Source of the DNA: Stieleria neptunia
GTDB taxonomy: Bacteria > Planctomycetota > Planctomycetia > Pirellulales > Pirellulaceae
DNA length: 64,000 nt
NCBI RefSeq assembly: GCF_007754155.1
Contig: NZ_CP037423.1
Coordinates: 10,536,938 to 10,600,937, forward strand
Reading direction: 5' to 3'
Under the pieces are notes generated by a model that saw only the letters and a list, made by a program, of their open reading frames with translations, ran no database searches and was not told where the DNA came from. Made by a program: the position numbers and the translations under genes. Shown piece by piece: positions 46,701-48,402 of this stretch. How positions within the stretch are numbered: the first letter of the stretch is position 1; the number at the start of each line of letters is the position of its first letter.

Positions 46701-48387
46701 CGGCTTCGTCGACATCGGCGCCTACGAGTTCCGCGGCGAGAGTTCCGACGTGACGCCGCCGACGGTCATTCAGTCCACCCCGTCGGCCGTCGAAAACGAA
46801 ACGATCACGACGCTGGGCATCGACAGCATCGGCATCGTCTTCAGCGAAGAAGTCAACAACATCGATGCCGCCGCGTTGGCCGCCTATGACCTGCGTGCCA
46901 GCGGCACGAACGGATTGTTCGGCGACGGTGATGACGTCGTGTTCACCGTGGTGCCGGCGTTTAATCTCGGCGACGACTTCGTCACCTTGGACATCGCCGA
47001 AGGCATTTTGCCGCCGGGCGATTACCGTTTGCGGGTCCCCAGTGGACTCAGCCGCAGCGTTCACGACACCGCCGGACTGCGACTGGACGGGGACGGCGAC
47101 GGAAACGAAGGCGGCGATTTCGAACGCTTTTTCACCGTCGCGATCAACCAGCAACCGACCGCCGACCCGCAATCGGTGACCGCGACCGAAGACGTCGAAT
47201 TGCCGATCACGCTGACCGGCGACGATGGTGATCCGGCGATCGTCCAAGGGCTCAGCTATTGGCTGACCCAATTGCCGGCCAACGGGACGCTGGCCACTTC
47301 GCCGGGTGGAACGCCGCTGCAAGCGTCGGATCTGCCGATCCAAACCGATGGGCAGCTCTACTTCACACCCGCGATGGATTCCGTCGCACCCGAAGGCTTT
47401 GATTTTTATGTGCAAGACGACGGCAGCACCGCCAACGGTGGCGTCGACACGAGCACCCCGGCCGGGGTGACCATCAGCATCACGCCGGTCAACGACGCGC
47501 CCCGCGACGTGGATTTGGTCGACAACCTGCTGATCGAAAACACGAACACCTCCGCGGGCGACGTGTTGGTGTCCGCCTTCACGGTCGTCGACCCCGATGT
47601 TCCGGATTCGCACAGCTACGAACTGGTCGCCGGTGACGGGGACATCGACAACGGCCGGTTCCTGGTCGTCGGCGATTCGTTGTATTTGAAGCAAAACGAG
47701 TCGTTGGATTATGAACAACAATCCAGTTACCAAGTTCGCGTCGCGGCGATCGATGCCGTCGGGGCCAGACTGGAGCGTCCACTGACCGTCGAGGTGCTGA
47801 ATCTGCCCGAGCTGGTGGAAATGCGGTACGACCAAAACCAAGCCGGTAACCACCAGCGATCAAGGCTCTCCAGCGTCACGCTGGTGTTTGATCAGACCGT
47901 CACGCCCAGCGGGACGGCGTTTGAGGTCATCAAACGCGGCATCTCCGATCCGATCGCCGCCGCGGTCGACTTCAGCGTTTCGGTAGAAGACGTCGCCGGA
48001 CACAGCGAAGCGACGCTGACGTTCACGGGATCGCACTTGGACGTGGCGGGAGCGTCTTTGTCGGATGGCAACTACATGCTGACGCTGCTGGGCGGTGAGA
48101 TCGTCGGCGCGGGCGGCCTGGTACTCGATGGAGACCAGGATGGCACCGCCGGTGGCGATGTGGTGATCGGCGACGAAGCGGCCGACGCCTTCTTCCGCTT
48201 GTTCGGCGACAGCGACGGCGACCGCAATGTCGATGGCCAGGATTATGGTCGTTTCGGCCTCTCGTTCCTGAAAGGTGTCGGAGAAACGGGATTCAATCCC
48301 GCCCTCGACAGCGACAACGACGGGGACGTCGATGCAATCGACTACGGCCGTTTCGGCCAGCGTATGCTGAAACAGTTGCCGTTCTAA
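16738..48387 (+). CDS. Giant (about 10,549 residues) multidomain surface/secreted protein
   Basis: One unbroken frame of 31.65 kb. The GTG start has GGAG at good distance. Residues 41-59 carry the planctomycete LEPR-XLL type export leader (RRRRALIELLEDRHLLSAD). Then, approximately: beta-strand repeats 335-2865 (GVGAxVAIN...GAxVxxxGNL units); mixed beta region with one helical stretch (3323-3371); FHA-like strands 4055-4950; RTX nonapeptides 4958-5301; a Pro-rich linker; five propeller-like repeats 5355-5750; right-handed beta-helix modules 5775-9808 interleaved with Ig-like, two LamG and CBM-like domains; a nidogen-like domain 9812-9995; an Ig-like and two cadherin-like domains; and a dockerin-like end (10488-10549). 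Calcium binding and adhesion are inferred from domain types. Cysteine is almost absent. The 3' end is 15 bases from the convergent CoA-ligase/GNAT gene. Confidence 0.93.
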   Translation: MSLNHRPSAARSAHGAMHDQFRTSRRGATCFTRRLSPEAHRRRRALIELLEDRHLLSADLGYSDVGVTDMTLQAEVGGAMPFLRLYETASLSGTPNQIGQVQLSSAGDIDVNLTRTLTADLIGDTLRIDLSTFGLLDTFVGANGGTLNVNFIGGDDVPLVSDDAVIVEGSGAISLGYGLNLTSSDQVDIATDTVTLAGDFDVDSEQAVAVQSGSISATNITLQSTPTTTGTPDATDLTKIIALPTASVSMVGGSLSAGNVTLSAIATTNLTVSSADVLDGALNVGGLVVVSNASIDISGTADIDATGTIDLDATSNVTAAIIRGTEDDGDTSDDDKQEDAAISVSTVTSDADIRIAGTATLDATAAIDADSSQTVVVNTTADGQLGSSSAGGTLATAIVLGDTTVTIEGSPVLTAGGNLSLDATRNRTVNTRSVATSDGATEDGNAGTNTEGQQALSDNDASTSDGDLDLAAAVSVATVGGDVLTTIDGGTLSSTGGGVSIGSHATEIVDTEADATTAAGSSGTGVGIGAAITVVNVDSKSRLNGTATLNASTGIDVDAEMTASTFDTEAQSGPSGDASGADVGVAGALAIHVAITDVQAIIGPTANINASGDNLSLSADATTDNTVKAKPLETPTGESLGVGASVAVHVPDQISRAAIENGATLTNVDDLTLSATSDYDLTTEATSAAAGGTAIAAVVSNLVAHEDTLVQIGTGSLLTVGGNLSLTADHQGDVTTKAEGDAEGAGNAAVGVAIALSIVNQRTEATIARNVSVGGVLTLSATEEGKNDADATATAQGSSGESGDSTNVNNKTGNQRSATDATATDKGARTSSDTSSTPDASTDEGAVTVAAAVAINVVDVATQASLVGGITVNATGNASMTTASNSDAASQASGAATNSGSVGVGAAVAINHVDITNQVSIPTGATLAAAGLAMQATMKTVSSDRKHRLAADAVSGAGDGDVGVAASVSINLVDTTTRATIAGGATVNLSGGNLTLDAEGNVESVSTAKPEDAGGAGTEVGVGASMALNRVDNQATAEIQDAAIIGGTLADLVITSDAEYTTTTEAENGAAGDVAVGAGVAIALPDNNVSARLGSGAAITTTGNLQIQATHQHTSNVNASGDAAGSSVGVGASVAVGVVEDDSIAELARNVTVGGTASVIATMDVDSQANAKATAGGNDSTGDDADTEADNRTNNNPNSGTAKTLPSASSETSSADSQATSESSTGSSGVGVAAAIAVNFVTAKSEATVAASVSLLATGLATIESSAEVDSSAKATGTAVTLSDSNKIAAAVGVNRGNVINRAAVGSGATVHGGGVRVAAITTGTETHDMAAWGASAAGGTGDLGVAGSVGVNVIDVTTEALLQSGSTIRSTAAMDTIAESDVNPQTLAGAVGVSTSTAVGGSVAVTTMDLITNAIVGGDADASGVMTIDASATVRPTTFDLPLLSSSDDPVATSVAIAGGLTSGDAGVAGAVSISIYDVDTVAEIAAGSSINQDVTILPAATQSVVVSAKTDLETTSLAGSLGVSLGAVGVGAGLDLGIYNLDTHARIGAAALVDADDHISVTADLDEDYTGLSTNAGVGNTVGVAGSAAVYVIHNATDATVGNATLDAGGNISLTADGDMDMVAIAGSLAFGSTAGIGAANVTVLHTDDEIASIADGADVTTHGAVGLTVDADGSESIISTAAAGAGASTAAVAGSAGVLVLNETTRASVGRSVTIDADNGVASGRPNLAITADDDTTIVSVAGSLAASGTAAVGFGADVATITKTTEAFIESGVTADVEGNVQVLADASEDITSVAAGLSASAGVSVALDAGVHVLDLTTRAFIGDDPSDATPSAGPGNVDVRGSVNVAADDRTEIDKVVGVLAVAAYAGIGAAAGVSTVDKTTEAFIGAGAAVTAQGLTPLTVKTGEINIGYAGTTAATPGIEANGDVSLDSDTGTLSAQGEVGLANLDSMNVDQQGGNDANDASLTSQRIASTPTTTFYGLAVTATNRDDIETYTISLAGGIAGVAISAGVNVIDTNTTSYIGAAATINPSTTGANAGQDVLVGSGNDFYHFAFAGTLAGGVVGLAPAVGVTVLENSTVAEIRDGATVNARDDISVKAGASEDILLVGLGLAAGLVGIGGSVDVLSIDNTTRAVIGSATVAADGDVLVRAVDNTDLDVISGAVGGGFVGVGASVGVVTVDKLTQAIVEDNAVIDAKGLGGATSGVFNGEQLSDGASFGTTNVDGLVVQADSSEDFKHLAIAAGVGFVGVSGAVTVTLIDSDTTARISPGAQVNRSGGNAGADPNQSVYVNAANEVRGFSFAGALAGGFVGVAGAVDVGSIKNDTLAEIGTGADVVAVRDAEVNALGIKDMSGFTFSGAGGAVALAAAVSVWSVGETIDSNYSDNDGNSGDAVEGQGGASATDDATGQAQSSHSETANKLANFDDDSGNPHNSSTKQVGGITGSASSRISSDAPSSAQLAAKIAASAPVSGTTAIIAGGSTVTVGGDITVDANEDVEIDILTGGVAGGLVGVGAGVAVTSIAANTTASAGGTLTAGDDITIRARLDEDVNGTAFVGAGGFVGIGAAVYVVNDTTVVQALLANSATIVSADDVIIRVTNNQTFDADTGQVTVGAVAVGASFVRINVENASATETLAAIGNNARIGFGGLVNDVFVQPTSNLSATADTFGLSAGIGAFSANFAFVDVAPQVEANIGTGASITVAGDVELTPFLNLDGDAEATGTNVGVVAAGATLADVSAGRGNSLDEIVALIGSNARISAKTLRLVPKSDDDLVAETTAGAGGVVAGTGSVSTINTDLAVVARIAGGADIDVKTLIITPDHDQDVDANADSVTLGLAAGTGAAVEHEITSKSVIDIQPGATTINAENATLFARNFAEKQKFNRALKAATVAAISVTGLGSSTDLGTATNPFESSVSIGSGVQMVVKGTSGAVFTISTLTDFNLVDSVKADGVSALAGGTAGLSQINTRTRSSIHVDGATLENLSGDLALATRGKGNASADANLNVASGLTGVAFAKADAVINGTQRVDIDNATLKGRDVDVWAGRGLPALPNNHFSRAASNILSFSMLPSINDPTANSTITESNVVDIQGTSKILAFEDANIITDDTSLPEGSVGIDGGAFSLSLLPYGIGVGGNESFSSTRQVNVGSQALVEAGIHSTALVSIQPMFYGGSQRLPVNRLGTALTGPEKTALGIPVDIDYQYAELDLGNIQLDVANGHVIQVVSGANAGGVVGNYYQLKNVNSFDSIGIIPHTVNYADTSMWTDLGVLTAGEITTLEDNGNPTYPSDITLQLAAGLEDKFYVIKPAELPDVGLSYTNIGNRLYEQRELLIEWISNHGGNAEAVARYQVQLDEINQQLADLGLTESVNGGTQYLRNLDILILDLPEITAAPGSIFIEAKSPSVGTFNGLVGTQLKARPGARVDIVNESPFAMDVDDILVRDNRRVTTDAGGNALILEGGNVYLNNAPLTSVTDNSDRTIDILQDAEGPINTYDLTGLPNTNLDIDQDLYITGDVINEAGDVTIDNREGSIYVTGEVRGESVTILAARDFTLNSENWFHTNQDPRQYLDWDQFRTQLFNQGKVFRDSDLPMPLQTHVEPTGSFSGKLLDGTTSTLDAAIARDEAKILAQGRITITARYLNVDGLIQSGVDVIEFDVAPSFVAPASTQNFSDEQGNPLTGISFGSDGVPIDGYWDAVRQAFVLDDIEPDGGQITIAGQLLSTGNGRLKVANGLTSVDIDNRTPYDLILGAIDTTTDRQGKITIIDSGLLTKAEYKVEASQIREEHFNGVLTPGDPVNGIDDDGDGDTDDGAIPTIQYTASGPATFHAFGASIQYALPTGLHYVWTEGQEKLQLDKRIYEKKSFNLFGDFLADALVADSSWKHREVINLDDEPLLESETKELEGTTAPSGEALVPTYANGSAYSIAYQQRRDTSVELIPGVSLVRHPASASGSVYRYDAAGAADLILAEADYTDTSKWTNLSALDPGDAAYQDPATFTQDVDANRFDSTYINYIKVVDGPKCTGGGWLRKKTCTTKIDITTGIKDFYTHTLKADHPIDIEFAQGVATPSLTIRSGGDILFQSNVRTPSGGSVSIESTDGSVTSVASIALFGPSPAVIANDEVLLQIEGNQGPLNVTAGDDIDILAISLDNLSSSLDVGVIQSARGDVFLNAAHGIDAASSASLVKGEQIELTATAGGIGNLDFALPIDTSRSDGATPDGENLGGMSHGGLSANAKNSIRVREIAGDLVLTRATRTSPPASVFSENGDVSITVSHGSLLDGIDELFRPSETLNVGSLPTDQLQFLQSGASQGLWNLESVNFTVSPGLIRFLYPHASTLGSTPPSFAVEFNNIQGDRVTISTPHTGTDVGELRDVAAIRNPTNPSGLTTDQKEMLSVANAADVVGVQYQLYQFIAADEANVDLANEDYSDATRWQSVVVNHRSGTTSLSRTVTTGQTVLVEFDLDFYGLYQYLGPTATFDLLTENYNAASRWQRVSADHESDDGSPMVTTGQLVADKHQVDSLTLRLYDRVIVDARQALVATAHDRLAIGAPTAMRIERIEAGGPIRLSATTNIVDLGVGAAAIATPSSLEMRAGSQISGSTGSTWMRTQIGNAGLLRADAVAGIDLIQVAADTTINGSAMPVNDLFVSRAESAMDVDVTVAQGDMFVGRVLSSSGIDLTAQDDIWDAFDDTGVEVINVTTDNAISPPTGDVLLAAGGQIGSSTNFLDLSLRIGSLTTSSVGDQFLYSAIDLDVEDVTSTAGDVTIRVMGQADVGVINTLSGDTTIIADDSVLDRDADAASDINAINVSLTSNHDRIGQLLNDLEIDTAIAGMLSAAARLDINVTEIDQSLTVATAHSNTLGHVRLTVLESAGTGEDLIVPGSGSIQVTDGALWLQVGDNITIAGPVTSPRTYITGDYQNVDTLGSNINITGALVGGTAWIETGDDEDFVSLSGVTVPTHIKTRGGNDDVDGGQNDDVVDGGSGVDVLRGNAGHDTLIAGRGVGDVLIGGIGNDILFGSDEGSESDPDHADAIRFGDRIEGGDGDDQIFALGGADLILGGPGNDTIDAGAGSDSVDAGTGNDIVYAGVGLAHTIDGNDGDDQIWGSNNGNDVLNGGLGSDQIHGQAGSDTIDGGGGPDFIDGGADADDLRGGDGDDEILGGGGVGDQLRGEGGDDLLRGSNDGADLIFGGDGRDRAYGGGGNDLINGGPGDDILHGEAGDDTISGDAGMDVILGGADHDTLYALNSTNTGADGAVDYVYGDFGTDNNEAGSGADQIFGDNGIDLLFGEGGDDLIDQDLAIPGVPDPATVLDTIHYGSGEATDVTLFVSPTATPAPPVDPAPPGLVLGAATLPTGADDIGRWAELAGSATGSGLSGDPATSRTPSIATSGNQTLVAWGDSRSGIQQIYVSRHDPVGGWVELAGSAGLGGVSNNELASYDPSIAIDDTGAPVVAWTQMDGGGTDIYLARYDADADAWQSLGGSLGAGGISASGNAANPLVTQTSFGTLVVWEETGGGQNQVYARVFSAGTWQALGGSASAGGISNVAAGAELGDVTVTQTTGLIAVAWTALDSAGVRQIYLREYDGSGWNGINGSEGGSGVSASLVGSVPAQVTRNAAPTLAYSGGSLWAGWVGSSDQATVLALAEYDGSASQPILRQTISDVGRMGSPNLDAAGGALSLTWLHQPLADAPVSLYSMRHDGTEFVERIPGDAQTIGISATSVAAESLVTAVDATGQVSVAYVETIDGVPEIHVRRDSLALGGTIYQASSGGLTVQQILDNQTLSAGDAIVVNGVVTGDATVSAADAGVAILGAPGSEWVGNVTVTGNSVVLQRLNITGDVTLTATNDSALRESQVTGSVLINGGNRNQVTHNSITPTGGQTGLVIAGAAADVTVRGNAINGGQIGIALGDPTAVIAGSVSNVQLMHNRLAGSVTGLSIEVSGSGQISQNAISALATGLSIDASWTGAIRSNQISDATTGVQYDAAAELIGNSIHDNTTGIATTVNSLTEGLGYVGAQQSNQIYANNTGIHASGRVRGQHVHGNTVGFTGSGILGGENDIFPNVIEANTTGVSNFVGTIQYNRLIENEVGVVAANDQTVFHNVFVHNVIAGINTAGAVHVRITGNTMHAATGDHIRVVGGSREVEIRNNILWVESGYDIFVDNASQSGFFSDYNTLYSSGSGRLVHWIQADGGMTLDFADILDWQEDVHVHDLNSIGTTVVHPTWAKPQFAGLAWGDYDVDPLAAGLRFTSPTINAGDPLSVMDWDRAATNRITNPGFESGLTGWATNLTAAIRSSSPAAYSDASYFTGGVDATSFAEQTIDLIAAGYSAAQIDARDLTIAFGGRIRSASEAVNDRGQITLTFRDGGGATLSDRTALATNRGDRWELVGDRLAIPAGTREVVYRFSGTRASGTTTDSYLDDAFVYVLSEDAAVAQGADGDQNLARVLNRPEIALHSPDLYVDFRRDTPGTIEWETFGNADDLPVKIDLLRDTPEGPVFETTIVAVTDDDGRYAWTPADDLIGYGTTGWRIQVSLVGDPITVDRSTETFSVPENNDTFYVNDPSLVGDQFTTAIGDNRNTGKLPGSPKPYPNNVLRIYSLLANQTLFQDAGTYPAFQPTVVSNIVGVGDDEGFTWTGPDGGAAFGIAENWPAHPATDEAVVLLDDADAVTMRYLTLRDSRFGLHQRAGSTALTAEALTLVGHSLDGIYIEDNAEFTSLTGVVATDNGRHGVHLDSPIDSITGGQFSSNSEDGIHADGQVDLQITDNVIADNERGVYVVNATGGQTLVENNEISGSLTNGLEVTNGTTVRLNAVHDNAATGIFARSGVVIDQNVSFANQTGIVAGTYYDTGTTVTRNRVYANSVLGIDAVRDVVVRQNTVYSNPTGIRANLSAGGFSGAIDRNLVYDSDQTSILVRGGNGSQIIGNTLHATGGVGVRLQETSQNVSIRNNIIVAEDATALSIESDSQIGLDSDFNLLRASGTGNVAIWQATPRPTLTSWRNAAFTDASSLNQDPLFVDRAGADGVIGYVNVTQDGRDDDFHLQSAVGRFTGSLTPVFHPATGRVVSLPSVELVDVAQSPAIDRGDAAFDFAAEPDPNGGFVNLGAYGNSEQASKSPLEYVLVVAPDGGEVWLQNQSFDVTWRSDVLGPATTVDVTLLRDSDAGFSLVIGDDVPNTGTFTWPITTAVAAATDYRIQVVRNDNPSLVDQSGATFTISEPISAYYVAIDGDDANSGLSPAEPKASISGILQAYDLEPGDTVIVGPGTYSVDSNILLQPQDSGVVIRGTTAADGTLQTILDRGNTASGSYVFQLAGGDDIVLESLGITGGARGIFGTNGADSDGITVRGSDVFQNNNEQILVEASNDGFTIENSVVRSLSKRYSGVYIQSADSVIRGNEIGGHARGLQINGLGTLVEDNEIYDSGQYGIRVDSNSNASALVRNNIVYTMPTGIVVSGYQSTADSTVSGNDVFDTSTAGIQADYNVIVSDNEVWGNRGTGITVNSGAVAEQNVARDNNVGIQVGSYYTPAVARDNRVFNNDIGLTGYHDSLIDANTVFNNRIGISHEPSSTARTRTQNNLIYDNHELGIRLRQTRVGAEVLNNTIAQPTGSAMRFQESSRDVAWRNNIIQVESGFAYEVDATSQVGLSGDFNLIHAPGTAQLALWGTTEFDSLADWVYEIGLDRNSRFGKSAADAPGFVLPAGGDGVRGSSSQSVGPEFIIDNGDVGFASSGDWDALTSGYAGDALSIPYATPGSATWDFSGLTPNATYEIAVTFPNGGYSGAASFRAYDTNGIVTSATISQSYRNLGTTEPLWLPISNLVAGGESLTVRLDVPTNAALVADAVRLREIVGDRSGDDDFHLVSDSAAIDAGSLQDDFAAEPDHSGRRINAGHSGGTPATPSSPADVLQVLAPRGLEKIAIGETIDVRWHAAGTLVNPDEDTAYHQALASAGAVSHWSLGETDGSVAADALAGRDGTLIDAPEQGREGIFRSDRDPAMAFDGADGYVEVADDPTFNNAVFSISAWVYPETGISSFDSVLSKTTSTSLNDGFGIYYYSGDLNFFVDQYSLSADAQGPIQLNRWTHVAATFDGDTARLYLDGELVGQRSGITADPTSATLEIGRARHNSYLWNGGIDEVVFFTDVLTPTTISELANTLPPVVVNLDLVDEVSGAVTPIAGDLVASGSYRWTVPSDVPADREYRMRITSSVNGAVSDESYATFQIVNDGADYYVNDDDLTGDVYTTAIGDNTASGKSPDSPMASLPALLAAYDLEPGDRVFVDGGTHTLTKNILITAADAGISIIGAKPTVAVPDPTPTVFDRANHSAGSYVFELVDADDVTIDSVHLTGGYVGIFAADNGDSDNVVIQDSIFAGSDRHLIDFAAGNDALTVQGSSFDGTSVANVPLVLLDGQANTLRNNRFADGYRGVELYGAGNLLEDNTFLRLRDISLYQTNAIGDATTIRNNHFADVDRGISIASTYSAVPSLVESNVVRSFDDSGIDAYGNVLVTANSVAYGNGNGIKVSQNAIADGNTVSHSNNGIVGGDYYNASIVRNNRVYANAASGLVVYNSSLVENNVSYANAIGMRMEASSSGNRVLAKGNVLYDNSDAGVVVVSGGSGGQLVNNTILQPVGLGVEVTANSRDFELRNNIIEVAAGPAISVHDNSQHGFTSDYNLIHAPGAGTLGLWGDQPFDDRSQWYHRLGLDQHSVFGEDAFSDPQFADPDGIDNARGYLTDPIGSAVIIDDGDPDFAVTAPWNDYTTGGFGGDFLLARPSGGVSPEASWTFTGLVDGGTYQVAATWPGGLFSSTADYLVEDALGTLKHRVLYTYNTPPNDFNDDGASWEELATVVVSGDTLTVRLIANDLYYDTAADAIRLQRIVGDVGADDDFHVASGSPAIDAGRPYDGRLADVYAAEPTPNGSRLNAGAFGGTATATTSPPASLQILSPGDFDKIKLGETIDIHWNAGGSAVRTADAQIAADTRLAAGPSAYWRLNDAAGATVDGSPILDSGPNSLAGTVIGNVQLMADGVFGSQDDAAITITGDDTYVRVPHNDSLLTPQFTVKAWVLGSDLLSNYDGLISKTTNTSWNDGFGIYHVNGRLYFFVNQWGTGAGQNPSFALADDRWVHVVGTYDGSTARLYADGELVGEQTIADPLRTNTAPLEIGRFAHPSYTWKDSIDEVAMYPRVLTQSEIRDLSNLAPLSSVDLELVDSASGATTVIANDVVAQGSYAWTVPTDIPVSRDYQIRILSNEPSAASAISTDSFQIVPAGNVFYINDAATSGDQYTTATGDNHNDGQSAATPMADLRALVQAYDLDPGDTVYVDTGDYELLRNLFLDQSDSGVRIVGPSGAAVALLDRDNESALAHTIEFVGADGVTLESLSITGGENGIVAASQSDSDSLILSDLTVFNNLQVQIEIFESNDLISILDSRIFDNNPTYAGIDLRSRENVILRNEVFGHRDGIYQPSGGGNVIADNEVYDNTRWGIYMNNTDYTLPSQRVVGNHVYSNETGIYQNYYSNNDSRGLVSGNVVESNSDYGIRVTGSVDVENNRVFANSNVGILVETTASVARGNVVHGGGTGIQLGSTYGGGVAIGNRVFDNAASGILAYPTSLVEANAVYSNSVGIAAAGLSYSTFKGDIFNNLIYVNTNQGIQLNYSAAGAEIIGNTIYQPVGEAIRLTGTSRDATIRNNVLRIDSGHGIFAQPGATTGLDIDRNVFLQGTDPNAFVGHWAGVDADLIADWRTVSGQDAFSVEADPLFIDLDGADNVIGFDPLANSGNGYDGGRDDNFIVRKNSPTIDRGDGVVATLTDLQGSPRLDDPDTVDAGRLQYREVDLGSNGFAEVGVAQNWRSYGARWTYDLPFPFELANQTFTQVNVGSNGLLQFGTTSNAGDLNNSIDKLDDYPRIAGLWDNLSTYRTGDDIYIDESIGGQVTIRWAATNEADQSPVNFSVTLYDDHEVEFHYGPGNTNLTPTIGISGVPGRQQTIASLNDSATLTDTHSLRFELVPGFVDIGAYEFRGESSDVTPPTVIQSTPSAVENETITTLGIDSIGIVFSEEVNNIDAAALAAYDLRASGTNGLFGDGDDVVFTVVPAFNLGDDFVTLDIAEGILPPGDYRLRVPSGLSRSVHDTAGLRLDGDGDGNEGGDFERFFTVAINQQPTADPQSVTATEDVELPITLTGDDGDPAIVQGLSYWLTQLPANGTLATSPGGTPLQASDLPIQTDGQLYFTPAMDSVAPEGFDFYVQDDGSTANGGVDTSTPAGVTISITPVNDAPRDVDLVDNLLIENTNTSAGDVLVSAFTVVDPDVPDSHSYELVAGDGDIDNGRFLVVGDSLYLKQNESLDYEQQSSYQVRVAAIDAVGARLERPLTVEVLNLPELVEMRYDQNQAGNHQRSRLSSVTLVFDQTVTPSGTAFEVIKRGISDPIAAAVDFSVSVEDVAGHSEATLTFTGSHLDVAGASLSDGNYMLTLLGGEIVGAGGLVLDGDQDGTAGGDVVIGDEAADAFFRLFGDSDGDRNVDGQDYGRFGLSFLKGVGETGFNPALDSDNDGDVDAIDYGRFGQRMLKQLPF
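16885..16914 (+). other. LEPR-XLL type leader motif
   Basis: Encodes LEDRHLLSAD (residues 50-59), preceded by an Arg run. This is the N-terminal motif of planctomycete giant extracellular proteins (consensus LEPRxLLSA), here with D for P. It marks the product for export; cleavage after it is assumed from the family. Confidence 0.8.
17740..25330 (+). repeat. Tandem beta-strand repeats in the giant protein
   Basis: About 35-40 degenerate copies of a unit of roughly 56-70 residues. A typical unit runs GVGASVAVN, a short polar turn, TxAxIxxGAxV, GNLxLxA, then a variable Ala/Thr/Asp-rich loop. Glycine and alanine dominate, cysteine is absent. The pattern fits a stacked beta-solenoid or beta-roll fibre. 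The DNA is also internally repetitive, which would complicate short-read assembly. Confidence 0.75.
31609..32640 (+). repeat. RTX-type nonapeptide (GGxGxDxxx) repeat block
   Basis: About 30 glycine/aspartate nonapeptides, for example GGNDDVDGG, GGDGDDQIF, GGPGNDTID and GGDGDDEIL, at residues 4958-5301. These form calcium-loaded beta-rolls in RTX proteins. The block is in the middle of the protein, with more than 5,200 residues after it, so it does not look like a type I secretion signal region. Confidence 0.85.
32800..33990 (+). repeat. Propeller-like repeats, five copies of about 56 residues
   Basis: Five tandem units open with W-x-x-L-x-G-S...G-(I/V)-S (tryptophan codons near 32809, 32977, 33148, 33316 and 33487) and contain a strand such as TLVAWGDSRSG, PVVAWTQMDG or TLVVWEETGG. 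This resembles blades of a sialidase-like propeller with altered loops. No sialidase catalytic residues are evident. It follows a Pro-rich linker (ATPAPPVDPAPPG). Confidence 0.65.
34060..46160 (+). repeat. Five right-handed beta-helix modules with nested domains
   Basis: Five parallel beta-helix stretches (N-x-(I/V)-x-x-N-x-x-G-I type coils) each close with a conserved motif, R-N-N-I-(I/L)-x-V, then S-Q-x-G-(F/L)-x-S-D-(F/Y)-N, at about 35155, 37550, 39570, 42630 and 45745. From module 3 on, the end is DDDFH(L/V), SPAID-like, then AAEP...N-(A/L)-G. Between helices sit Ig-like domains, CBM-like domains (35500-36000, 39850-40250, 42900-43320) and two LamG domains (40561-41150, 43651-44275). Confidence 0.8.
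47491..48387 (+). other. C-terminal cadherin/Ig/dockerin-like cassette of the giant protein
   Basis: About 298 residues: a cadherin-like domain (HSYELVAGDGDIDNGRF, LKQNESLDYEQQSSYQVRV), a beta-sandwich (LTFTGSHLDVAGASLSDGNY) and two dockerin-like EF-hand loops (GDSDGDRNVDGQDYGRFGL, DSDNDGDVDAIDYGRFGQR). The same cassette ends the second giant protein at 57436-58320. Confidence 0.85.
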
Positions 48388-48402
48388 ACAGGCCTGAATG
48401 AT

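Noticed and set aside
16738..48387. The internal repeats of the giant gene as a CRISPR array or satellite
   Set aside because: The repeats keep the reading frame, vary in length and encode recognisable strand patterns; there are no constant direct repeats with unique spacers.
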